This document shows positions 55,135-64,000 of a stretch of DNA of 64,000 bases, piece after piece. The notes beneath the pieces are model-generated. The model was not told where the DNA came from and did not search any database. It was given only the letters and a program-made list of their open reading frames with translations. The stretch's first letter is position 1. Every line of letters starts with the position of its first letter. Both the position numbers and the translations under genes were made by a program. The DNA is from Helichrysum umbraculigerum (lineage: Eukaryota; Streptophyta; Magnoliopsida; Asterales; Asteraceae): contig CATIUR010000003.1 of the NCBI GenBank assembly GCA_949592205.1, forward strand, positions 83,849,001 to 83,913,000, written 5' to 3'.

Positions 55135-56223
55135 TGATAGTCCCGTAATCACTATTGATAAGTGATTTAGAATCTCAATAAGTAAAGTTTAATTGTAGAA
55201 GGGGGGGTTGAATACAATTAAAAACTTTTTGTGATTTTATTCAAGTTACTTAATCAGTTTTTAATTGTCTTAACACAAATAGAGTATGTAAAAGATAGAT
55301 ATGACAATATCAAAGTTAATACGCAATAGTAGCTGAAATGTGAATTTTATTAATCATAGAACTCACAAAGTATTGATTGCGGAATGAATTAGCCAAGGCT
55401 AATTCAAATCAAATACTCTAGCAAACTATTACAAAAGAGATAAACAGTAGTGGACAAACACGCTAACTGTTTTTCTCGCTGAGTGACAATACGTACTTAG
55501 ACAAACTATATTCACTGACACACAAGTGAATAATACGTATGGACAACTAGCCTCTAAAGTACAATATGCTTAACTATATATACTACAAGAGTTCCTAAAA
55601 TATCTCCTACAAAATAGGATCTTGGAATGACACGTGTTGCTGCTTGATTGGCTTGATCTCTGATAAACCGACATTCTACGGGTCCCAATTCTGTTACCGC
55701 AAATATCTCACTTCCTTAAAACCAATCATTCGTTGCCACGTAATCATTTAAACATTCTTCAAGTACGAGAAACTCTTGCTGATGTAGATAAGTACAGAAC
55801 CATTGTACTTGTTGTTTAAAGAGGCTTTATTGAATAGTCACTGAAGATTCAGTAACTCTCCTCACTCACTGCGAGCTAACATGCACTTGTAGAATGACTT
55901 GAAATATTGTTCTTCAGTGACTAGCTGTTATTTGGGCAGTGACTTTTGCCTTTATTCATTTGAAGATATAGAACTCTCGCTGCTTTAATCAGTGACACAC
56001 AGAGTTGAGTTTTAATCTTCCTCAGCATGTTAAATCCATAGGTAGAATGAATAGCGATCATCAATTGTTAACTTTAGCAACAACAGCTTTGACATAGATC
56101 ATTTCTTCATCGAGTTGTATATTCTTAAGTTGGTCAGCGACCAGTGACTTATCATGGTCAGCGACCAGTGACTTATCATGGTCAGCGACCAGTGACTTAT
56201 CATGGTTAGCGACCAGTGACTCA
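55135..56223 (-). repeat. Copia-B 3' LTR
   Basis: 1089 bp. On the minus strand it starts TGAGTCACTGG and ends GGGACTATCA. Four tandem 24-bp units mark its first 93 bases. Confidence 0.9.
56131..56223 (-). repeat. Four 24-bp tandem repeats at the start of the Copia-B LTR
   Basis: Unit TGGTCAGCGACCAGTGACTT plus ATCA, four copies, the last slightly changed. Each contains the small hairpin TGGTC-AGC-GACCA; in the last copy TGGTT still pairs with GACCA through a T-G. The position is U3, where enhancer repeats often lie. Confidence 0.9.
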
Positions 56224-56240
56224 AAAATCTCCCCCTAAAT
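56224..56240 (-). other. Copia-B polypurine tract
   Basis: On the minus strand TTTAGGGGGAGATTTT abuts the LTR start TGAGTCACTGG. Confidence 0.85.
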
Positions 56241-56589
56241 GATTGTGTTCAAAGCTCCCTAGACAAACTCGTTGATGATAAAGATTATAGTCAGTGTTTA
56301 AGATTTTAAACATTCAGTGACTTATACTTGTGATCCATTCATTTTCTTTTTGGATTCTTTTAACATGATCTGAGTTTTGCACTTTGGTTTTCAAAAGATC
56401 AAATATTATTGAACTGCAAAGTGTAAATTTCAGTTACAATAAATCTAATCTATTAATCTATTACAAAATTCCACCACATATGACAGTATCTTCTGGTCTG
56501 AGTAGCTGCAGATCAAACTGGTGTGTTTAGAACAACATTTGGAACTTTTTCTGGAGATTGTAGCTTCGTGACTTCCAGCTTCGATAAAC

Positions 56590-56735
56590 TTTGATAAGTT
56601 GTAGTGACTCTTGACATATCAAACCTACTATTTTCAGCGATCAGATTACCTTTTCAGATTACCTTTGGTAAGTTGTAGTGACTCTTGACATATCAAACCT
56701 ACTATCTTCAGCGATCAGATTACCTTTGATAACAG
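56590..56735. repeat. Tandem duplication of about 75 bp in Copia-B tail
   Basis: GATAAGTTGTAGTGACTCTT..AGCGATCAGATTACC recurs once, starting near 56592 and 56667. Confidence 0.85.
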
Positions 56736-56859
56736 AAGTCATCTTGAAACTTACTACACATTCAGAGAAGATTACTACTGAGTTAGATGAGTCTATTGCT
56801 CAGGCATTGTTTGACTTGGATAATGCAAACCAGGACCTAAAGAGTGACCTAGAACCACA

Positions 56860-57115
56860 ATGAACATGTTTCTAGTGGTTTCTACACCCAAGTTTTTCTG
56901 ATAAGCATTTCTGGTAACATCACAATGAACAAAGTTTTTCTGATCAGCATTTCTGGTAACATCACAATGAACATGTTTCTAGTGGTTCTACACCCAAGTT
57001 TTTCTGATAAGCATTTCTGGTAACATCATCACTTTCTCCCCCTTGATGTTAGCATCATCACTTTCATCATAAACATCAGAGTCATCAGATTTCTCCCCCT
57101 TGATGTTAGCATGAA
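56860..57115. repeat. Tandem repeats with polypurine-like words in Copia-B tail
   Basis: AGTTTTTCTGATAAGCATTT and CTGGTAACATCACAATGAAC recur three times between 56890 and 57025. TTTCTCCCCCTTGATGTTAGC occurs twice (57023 and 57090); on the sense strand this is AAGGGGGAGAAA, an extra polypurine-like tract. Confidence 0.85.
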
Positions 57116-58031
57116 ATGTTGTGACTGACTTTTGAACGTTTTGAGTATTAGTGATGTATTTTGCTATGGGTTTGGCTTCCTCATCATCATCAGCTTGTGT
57201 TCTAGCTGATGGATCATTGGAAATAGAAGGGTCAACCTGTATCTCTCCATGTGTCTGTGGAGAGATATTGACAGTTGGTGCAGTGATAGATGAGAGTTGG
57301 CCCGGGTCAGTAGCCAGTGATGTGGCATCAGCGATGGGTGTGTTATCATTCACTGATACCACTAGCCCTTTTGATGAAATGTCATCCTTTTGTGAGAGTG
57401 ACAAGTGGCTGCTGGGTAGACTCAATTTGGGGGTGTGGGATGCACCCGAATCACTGCTAACAATGGGTTGAGCCATTGTAGCTGTCTGTAGTTGTCCCTT
57501 TTTAGAATCACTGGACTTTCGGGAGTCCAGTGAAGCAGTTGAAGGCTTGGGTTAAGCAAGGGTGCCCGTAGGGACTGAACGTTCAGTCTTTGTTTCATCC
57601 TTGGCATTCGTAGATGTCTTTTTGTTTCTTTGTCCAAGAACCTTTAATGTCAGGGACCCTAATTTGGATGCTTTCTTGGGAGAAGATGGTGGTTTCTTGA
57701 CTGGTGGTTGACTAATGATAGTCACTGGGGGTGTTGTCAGTGACGTAGTCGATTTGGTGGCAGCAATGGACGATTGTATAGAGGCACACTTGTGATTACC
57801 ACTGCTATTGACAGAGTATTTACAGTCAATCCCAGTGAGATTGACTAAGCCTCCTTTGGCTTCATTTCTGTCAGGCAGTGGAACATAAGTGTTATGTATA
57901 GTGACGGTTATCTTTTGATTCCTGTTATCAATAAAACCCTGAAGATATGAAACCACTTGAACTATCGACTGAGTATAGATAAACCAGAACTCACTGAGCC
58001 ATTCTGGATTCATCTCTCCAGGTGATAACAC
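56988..58031 (-). pseudogene. Copia-B ORF3 remnant downstream of RNase H
   Basis: Sense-strand frame from about 58050 to 56988 with an in-frame TAA at 57552-57554. The N-terminal part (MNPEWLSEFWFIYTQSIVQVV) looks globular, then comes a Ser/Thr/Pro/Lys-rich stretch and an acidic tail (DDDEEAKP; SDDSDVYDESDD). Upstream, at about 58105-58205, another frame reads protein-like sequence (EFKALRAFAETKDLVVTVPRS), so the ORF was longer and frameshifted. The position matches Copia-A ORF3, but I cannot align them by eye. It could be the same class of extra Sire-lineage ORF. Confidence 0.5.
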
Positions 58032-58205
58032 AAGAACAGGGAGAATAAAGTGATTTATTCAAAAAGTTTAGTTTCTCTGCATGCTCTGTTTTTGATCAAG
58101 TTATAGTTCCCAAATAATTTGATCTGGGAACTGTAACGACAAGATCTTTGGTTTCTGCAAAGGCTCGAAGAGCTTTAAATTCTGCAGAGATGGTGTATGA
58201 AAAAT

Positions 58206-59206
58206 AGGATTTTGATCTTGCCAGTGATAAAGATGTTTTGCAAGATTTTCGCTTTTAAACAGAGTGTTTTTGTTATGAAAATCAAGAAAGCGTAAAGTGA
58301 AATGAGTTAAATCGCTGTTTTATAGCATGCTTCTTGATAATCATGTGGTGGAAAAAAGATCATCGTTGTCGATGATGGTGGTGAGTAGAGGTGGTATAGA
58401 GGTGATGATTGATGGTGGTAAGTGGTATAGGGGTGATGATTATGGAACCTGGGGGTATTAATGGTGATGGGAGAGGTGTGCCGGAAAAGTACATTGACGT
58501 AAGAGAGAGAGAGAGTGTCAGACAATACGACTTTTCCATTACACCATAAACCGTTTATTTCAAATGATATTTGTAAATTTAATAGCACCATTAAATGATA
58601 TCTTCAATGAGAGAAAGAGTTACAGAAGATATATAATCAATTTCTTGATTTACCACCCAAAAGAAATATAACAACTATAAGATAATAAATTTAATCGTTT
58701 ATCTTACTGTGACTATGTCTCGCTGACTTAATCACAACTTAGAATATTGATTAAGTCATTGTGACACAGTTACAGTTTAGATATAAATTTAACTTATTAA
58801 CTCACTATTGTTATATTGTAAGTTTTTCTTTTCTCTCTCCCCCCTTTTTTTTTATTTATTAAAAAGAACATGAATATAGATTATGTCTTATATTAAATGT
58901 ATAACATATTTTTATATTACACCTCACTGATCTAGTTACAACTTAGAATACTAACTAGATCAGCTAGAAATACCATAGAACAATGCTATAAACCTAATAT
59001 AAAGACATAAGAAAATATTCATGAGTCTTTATAAAAATATAACATTAGATGATCACAGTAAGCTGGGTATTAATCTTGCTGATCAGTTCAGATAAGATTA
59101 AAACATCAGTGTGTATGGTCAACTGAAATTATATTTTACAAAGACATTTTATTTAAAACATTTATAAATTTAAACAACAATAAATAAATAAACTCAAAGA
59201 GTTTAT
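58206..59206. other. Copia-B stretch between RNase H and ORF3 remnant
   Basis: AT-rich apart from a GGTGGT/GATGATG-rich patch at 58370-58450 and a (GA)n run near 58503-58514. No coding sequence I can support; frames over the GATG patch give His/Tyr/Ser-rich low-complexity peptide. Confidence 0.5.
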
Positions 59207-60739
59207 TTATTCATTGAAGTTTAACATACCAAGCTCGCTGATAAGAAAATTAAATCTTTTCTCATCCAAAGGTTTTGTAAACAAATTAGCTAGTTGGTAA
59301 TCAGTTGGAATGAAATGAAGTTCAATATCACCTTTCATCACATGATCCCTGATGAAATGATATCGTACATCAATGTGCTTTGTCCTTGAGTGCATTACTG
59401 GATTGTTTGCAATAGCTACGGCACTTTGACTATCACAATAGACCGGAATTTCTTTAAAGTCAAATCCATAGTCAGCGAGCTGATTTCTCATCTAGAGAAT
59501 TTGAGTCGTACAAGCACTAGCAGCGACATATTCAGCTTCAGCGGTTGAGGTTGAAACTGAATTTTGTTTCTTGCTAGACCAGCTTACAAGCTTTTCTCCA
59601 AGAAACTGACAGCTACCAGAAGTGCTCTTTCTATCCAGCTTGCATCCAGCATGATCAGAGTCAGAATATCCTTTCAGTGAGAAATCTGAACCTGATGGGT
59701 ACCAGAGACCAAGGTTTGGTGTACCCTTCAGATATCTGAATATTCTTTTGACAGCAAGCAAGTGTGATTCCTTTGGATCATCTTGATACCTAGCACAAAG
59801 ACATGTTGCAAACATAATGTCTGGTCTACTTGTATTTAGATACAACAGTGACCTAATCATACCTCTGTAAGCAGTGATGTTTACAGATTTACCATCAGGA
59901 TCAGCATGTAGCTTTACTGCAGGTGACATGGGTGTAGCAAGGGATGAGCAATTAGCAAATTCAAATTTCTTTAACAGATCTTTAACATATTTTCCTTGAC
60001 TTATAAAAATTCCAGTTTTGGTTTGTTTTATTTGCAGACCAAGGAAAAATGTTAATGCACCCATCATGCTCATCTCATAACTTTTGGTCATGAGATCAGA
60101 AAATTCCTTGCACATGTCACTGTTAGTAGACCCGAAAATGATATCATCAACATAGATCTGGACTAATATGATATCTCTCTTATCTCTTTTGATAAACAAT
60201 GTGCTGTCAATTTTACCTCTGACGTAGCCACATTTTATCAGGTAGACAGAGAGAGTGTCATACAAAGCTCTGGGAGCCTGTTTTAGTCCATACAGGGCTT
60301 TATCAAGTTTGTAAACATAACTAGGATGTTTTGGATCAATGAATCCAGGTGGTTGCTTGACATACACTTCTTCCTGCAGCTTGCCATTTAAAAAGGCACT
60401 TTTCACATCCATATGATATACTTTGAATTTCTTGTGAGCTGCATAGGCTAGAAACAGCCTGATTGCTTCAAGCCTAGCCACTGGTGCAAAGGTTTCGTCA
60501 TAGTCAATGCCTTCTTGCTGACAGTAACCTTGTGCAACCAGTCTAGCCTTGTTTCTTGTTACCACATCATCAACATCCATTTTATTTCTGAACACCCATC
60601 GTGTTCCAATCACTGATTTACCAGTAGGTTGAGGCACAAGCTTCCAAAATTTATTACTTTCAAACTGAGATAGCTCTTCTTGCATGGCAGCTATCCAGTG
60701 ATGATCAGTGAGTGCTTCATCAACCTTCTTTGGTTCCAT
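59207..60739 (-). pseudogene. Copia-B reverse transcriptase and RNase H
   Basis: Begins MEPKKVDEALTDHHW in a different frame from the upstream integrase ORF, so one frameshift lies near 60740. RT motifs: GTRWVFRNK, VDVKSAFLNG-like MDVKSAFLNGKL, YVDDIIFGS near 60145 and MGALTFFLGLQI. RNase H follows (GYSDSDHAGC; STAEAEYVAAS). A TAG at 59492-59494 sits where family members have Trp, then the frame goes on with MRNQLADYGFD and ends at 59207 after TKPLDEKRF. TGG to TAG is a single G-to-A change. Apart from these two lesions the domain is complete. Confidence 0.93.
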
Positions 60740-63700
60740 ACAAAACTTACAAACAAATAAAAGTTAGCAGTTGCTGATCTTGTCTGAACCCTGGATTGTG
60801 GATTACCAATAATCAATTTATTATCAATATGTTTTGTCCACTTAGTCATTCGCTGAGGTTCAGCAGTGACTGTCTTATCTGGTGATGGTTCATGTGACTG
60901 ATCAGCATCAAAAACATGAGTATTGTTGTTATGAGAGTTTTGGTTTGGACATTGAGTTGATGATGATGGGACATCAGTAGGTAAAGATGATGTCCCTGAG
61001 TTCTTCTCAGCTAAAGTAGAACTAGAATTGATTTCAAGAACACTATCTTCCCCTTCAGAGTCAGACGAAAAATTTTCATATCTCTTATCCTTTGATTTTC
61101 CTTCATCTGATGAGTCACCATCCATTTTGTTAAAAACAAGATTTTCATATTCTTTTGGATCAGTGAGTGGCTCATCATATGATTCATCAAAAGTAACATC
61201 CATTGATTCTTTAATACATTCTCTTCTTTTATTATAGACTCTGAAGGCCTTAGAGATAATTGAGTAACCAACAAATGTTCCTTCATCAGCTTTTGGATCA
61301 AACTTTCCTAAGTGATCTCTTTTGTTTAAAATGTAGCAGGTACTACCAAAAACATGAAGAAAACTTATGTCAGGTTTTCTCCCCCTTAACACCTCATATG
61401 CTGTCTTATTATGTCGTTTGACAATCAGTGACCTATTTTGGGTATAGCAGGCAGTACTCACTGCTTCAGCCCAAAAATAGGTCTTAAGACTAGCATCAAT
61501 AAGCATTGACCTAGCAGACTCAATTAAGGTTCTATATCTTTTTTCTGCCACCCCATTTTGTTGGGGTGTTCTTGGTGCTGAAAAGTTTTGAGAAATACCT
61601 TTTGAGTCACAGAAACTTTCTAGGTCAATGTTTCTAAATTCAGCGCCATTATCACTTCTTAAATATTTTACCAAACTACCATTTAAGTTCTCTATTTTCT
61701 TGATAAAGGATATAATTTCACTTGCTGCTACATTCTTTGCTTTAAGAAAGAATACCCTAGTGTATCTGGAGTACTCATCCACGATTACCAAGCAATATCT
61801 CTTTCCACCAAGACTTGGAGTACTCACTGGACCAAATAGATCCATATGGAGTAGATAGAAACATTTAGTTACTGATGATGTTTGTTTACTTTTTAAGGAT
61901 GAACTATGGTGCTTTCCTTTCTCACATGCTGAACAAAGCTTGTCTTTATCATAGGACAATTTTGGAAGTCCAGTGACTAGACCATTTTTGCTTAGTTTGT
62001 TGATAGCTTTTAGATTCAGATGAGAGAGTCTCTTATGCCATAACCAATTTTCTTTTGAAACAGTTCTGGAATAAAAGCATGTCCCTGACTGAGCAGAGTC
62101 CATATTAACAACGTATGTATTTCCCTTTCTGTTGGCAGCAAGCATAGCACTCCCTTTCTTGTTGTAAACAACACCAGCTTCATGATCAAACAACCCCTTG
62201 TTCTTTGAATCACAAAATTGACTGATACTTAGCAAGTTATGCTTCAGTCCCTCCACATATGCAACTCTTTTGAACATCACACTCCCATTAGTCAGAACAC
62301 CATATCCCCTTGTTTTGCCAACCTTGTTGTCACCAAACACTACATCAGGACCTCTTTCCTCCTGGTAGTCACTGAGCAGGGACTTACATCCGGTCATATG
62401 TCTGGAACACCCGCTGTCCAGATACCAGATAGTTTCTCTAAGAATGCCTTTGTAGATAGTTTCAGGATCCCATCCAGATGCTGAACATTTATGAGCGACT
62501 TCTTTGATATCCTTATGAAATTCAGCGTCATCAGCCATCAGACAGTAATCCTTATCTATACAAATCATTGCTTCTTCTTCATCTGATGATGAGGATGAGT
62601 CAGAGTCACTGAATGAACCCTTTTCAGCAACAAAACCTTTTCCCTTATTTTTTCCAGATTTAGACATTGCCTTCAGCTTCCTGTACTTTGCTTTGTACTT
62701 ATTGTACTTGTCATTTCTGAGACTTGGCATTGGTTCAGGGATAGATTGTATTGACTTCGATCTACAATCAGCTACGAAATGACCAGGTTTACCACACTTG
62801 TAGCATTCACCTTTTGATTTGAAATTATCAGATGATGGAGCACCAGCGAATCTTTTTGATCTGGTGTTCCTTCTGAAATTTGCAACCATCATTGCCATGT
62901 CTCTTTCCAGCTTCTCTAGACCCTCATCATATTCATACTCCGACTGTTCTTCAACTCCTTCACCTTCTTCACCAGCTATCAACGACTTTGAGCTTTGCTT
63001 AAAAACTTTTGATTTCTGCCTCTGATCAATTTCTTCAAGCTCGGCTACAAGGGCATTCGATACTTTTTGACTTCCAAGTGTTGCACGAATGTGCTCACTT
63101 TGATCAGCTTGCTTTTCAGACTGCTCCCAGTTGAGCAAAATACCATAGAATTGAGTAAGATTCAGTAATGTATAATCATTCCTCTGTCTTGTACAGGTAG
63201 CAATAGTTCCCCAAACTTTTCTTGGCAATAATTCCAAGAACTTTTCAACAAAAAATCGCTGCTCCTTTCCTATACCAGCCTTTTCCTTTTTGTTCATCAG
63301 CGACTGATATCTGGTATAAGTAGAAGATAGTGACTCGTTGGGTTCCATTGCGAACAGCTCATACTAGCGAGTGAGATTTACTTCCCTGCAGCGAATAATA
63401 TCAAGAGTTCCAATATATATATTCCTAAGAGTATCCCACATATCTTTTGCAGTTTTACAAAGCCTGATTGATTCAAACACTTCATCAAGAAGTGACATGC
63501 CAATGTAGATTTTAGCTTGTTTATCTAATCTAACCAATCATCTATCCTCATCCGTCCACTGTTCCTCTCTCTTAGGCATAACCATTTCTGGTATGGCAGG
63601 AGTGGTAGCAGTAGCTACAATAGCAGGAATAATAGTGGTTGGAATATGGGGACCATTGGTTATGATATTGCAAAGACGATCATCAACAAGATCAAGAAAC

Positions 63701-63819
63701 ATCATCATCCGGGACATCCAGGTTTCAATCCTAGAGGGATCAAACGCTGGAGGTTTGGTAGTGGAACAATTTCCCTTTTGATACTCAGAGTTAACACAGC
63801 TATACTTTACTGATTCCAT
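60691..63819 (-). pseudogene. Copia-B Gag, protease and integrase
   Basis: One frame from ATG at 63819 to 60691 with two in-frame stops: TGA at 63538-63540 and TAG at 63364-63366 (fits CAG to TAG). The N-terminal Gag has PPAFDPSRIETWMSRMMMF. A CCHC knuckle (CYKCGKPGHFVADC) lies near 62790. Then a Ser/Asp-rich linker, the protease-proximal WYLDSGCSRHMTG near 62405, the integrase zinc-binding part (HKRLSHLNLK..CSACEKGKHH), MDLFGPVS, DNGAEFRN and PQQNGVAEKR with D, D, E, and an acidic tail before QTRSATAN. Sire-like in style. The protein would build the particle and insert the DNA; this copy is disabled by the stops. Confidence 0.92.
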
Positions 63820-63839
63820 TGCAGATCTGGTTAATTAGA

Positions 63840-63865
63840 TTAAACCAACCTGCTTTGATACCAAT
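63840..63865 (-). other. Copia-B primer-binding site, tRNA-iMet type
   Basis: On the minus strand TTGGTATCAAAGCAGGTTGG follows the LTR end; TGGTATCA.AGC is the initiator tRNA-Met complement with small changes. Confidence 0.9.
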
Positions 63866-64000
63866 TGATAGTCCCGTAATCACTATTGATAAGTGATTTG
63901 GAATCTCAATAAGTAAAGTTTAATTGTAGAAGAGGCGTTGAATACAATTAAAAACTTTTTCTGATTTTATTCAAGTTACTTAATCAGTTTTTAATTGTCT
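63866..64000 (-). repeat. Copia-B 5' LTR, cut by window end
   Basis: Starts TGATAGTCCCGTAATCAC in plus orientation, like 55135. Only 135 bp are visible. Confidence 0.92.

Larger units (their letters stand above)
55135..64000 (-). mobile_element. Copia-B: Sire-like Ty1/copia element, right edge outside window
   Basis: The 3' LTR is at 55135-56223 and the 5' LTR starts at 63866 and runs off the window. The first 135 bp of the two LTRs differ at about four or five positions. A tRNA-iMet primer site and a polypurine tract are present. Gag, protease, integrase, RT and RNase H follow in copia order with three in-frame stops and one frameshift. A 3 kb tail with an extra ORF separates RNase H from the 3' LTR. 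The left flank is AATAC (55130-55134); its partner is beyond the window. Confidence 0.93.

Noticed and set aside
57151..57471. Plus-strand ORF of 106 codons
   Set aside because: Antisense to the Ser/Thr-rich part of the Copia-B ORF3 remnant.
58307..58591. Minus-strand ORF of 94 codons, His/Tyr/Ser-rich
   Set aside because: Created by a GGTGGT/GATGATG low-complexity patch.

Overview
The window is plant nuclear DNA made almost entirely of nested transposable elements; I found no host protein-coding gene, rRNA or functional tRNA gene. The mix (Sire-like Ty1/copia with extra 3' ORFs, a Tekay-like chromovirus, Athila/Tat-like elements, an En/Spm CACTA transposon, a plant L1 LINE), low GC and GT-AG introns point to a eudicot. 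The type of copia 3' ORF suggests Asteraceae, but that is inference.

Layout. The oldest layer is Copia-A, a plus-strand Sire-like element whose 5' end lies left of the window. Its parts are at 1-1150 (Gag), 22014-23322 (end of Gag, start of the protease-integrase region), 33922-42101 (integrase, RT, RNase H, ORF3) and 47965-50013 (ORF4, 3' LTR). Three elements split it. Ath-1 (1156-22013, TSD GTTAC) is an Athila-like element without pol; its 3' LTR holds CACTA-1 (9407-21909, TSD CGA/CAA), a 12.5 kb transposon with two divergent, almost undamaged genes: a ten-exon TNPA-like gene on the minus strand and a four-exon TNPD-like transposase on the plus strand. Tekay-1 (23323-33921, minus, TSD ATTAT) is a complete, very young chromovirus with an uninterrupted 1484-residue Gag-Pol and LTRs differing at three positions by eye. 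TRG-1 (42102-47964, plus, TSD TAATT) is a young Gag-only element related to Tekay.

Right of 50014 lies Ath-2, a minus-strand relative of Ath-1 of which only the 3' LTR and a little internal sequence are present. Its LTR holds a 5'-truncated LINE (51302-54043, 16-bp TSD). Its internal region is broken at 55135 by Copia-B, a minus-strand Sire-like element that runs off the right edge.

How the parts relate: Copia-A came first, then Ath-1, then CACTA-1 in Ath-1. Tekay-1 and TRG-1 are the most recent LTR elements. TRG-1 keeps Gag, primer site and polypurine tract but no enzymes, and shares LTR blocks with Tekay-1, so Tekay-like enzymes may mobilise it (inference).

The most interesting structure is a family of 50-60 bp hairpins. 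Seven copies occur (three in Ath-1, two in Copia-A, two in Ath-2); outer and inner stems differ in sequence between copies while pairing is kept, which looks like compensatory change. Other notable signals are an array of 24-bp GACGT dyads in the Tekay-1 LTR, a palindromic splice-donor-like block shared by the Tekay-1 and TRG-1 LTRs, and predicted introns in the Copia-A ORF3.
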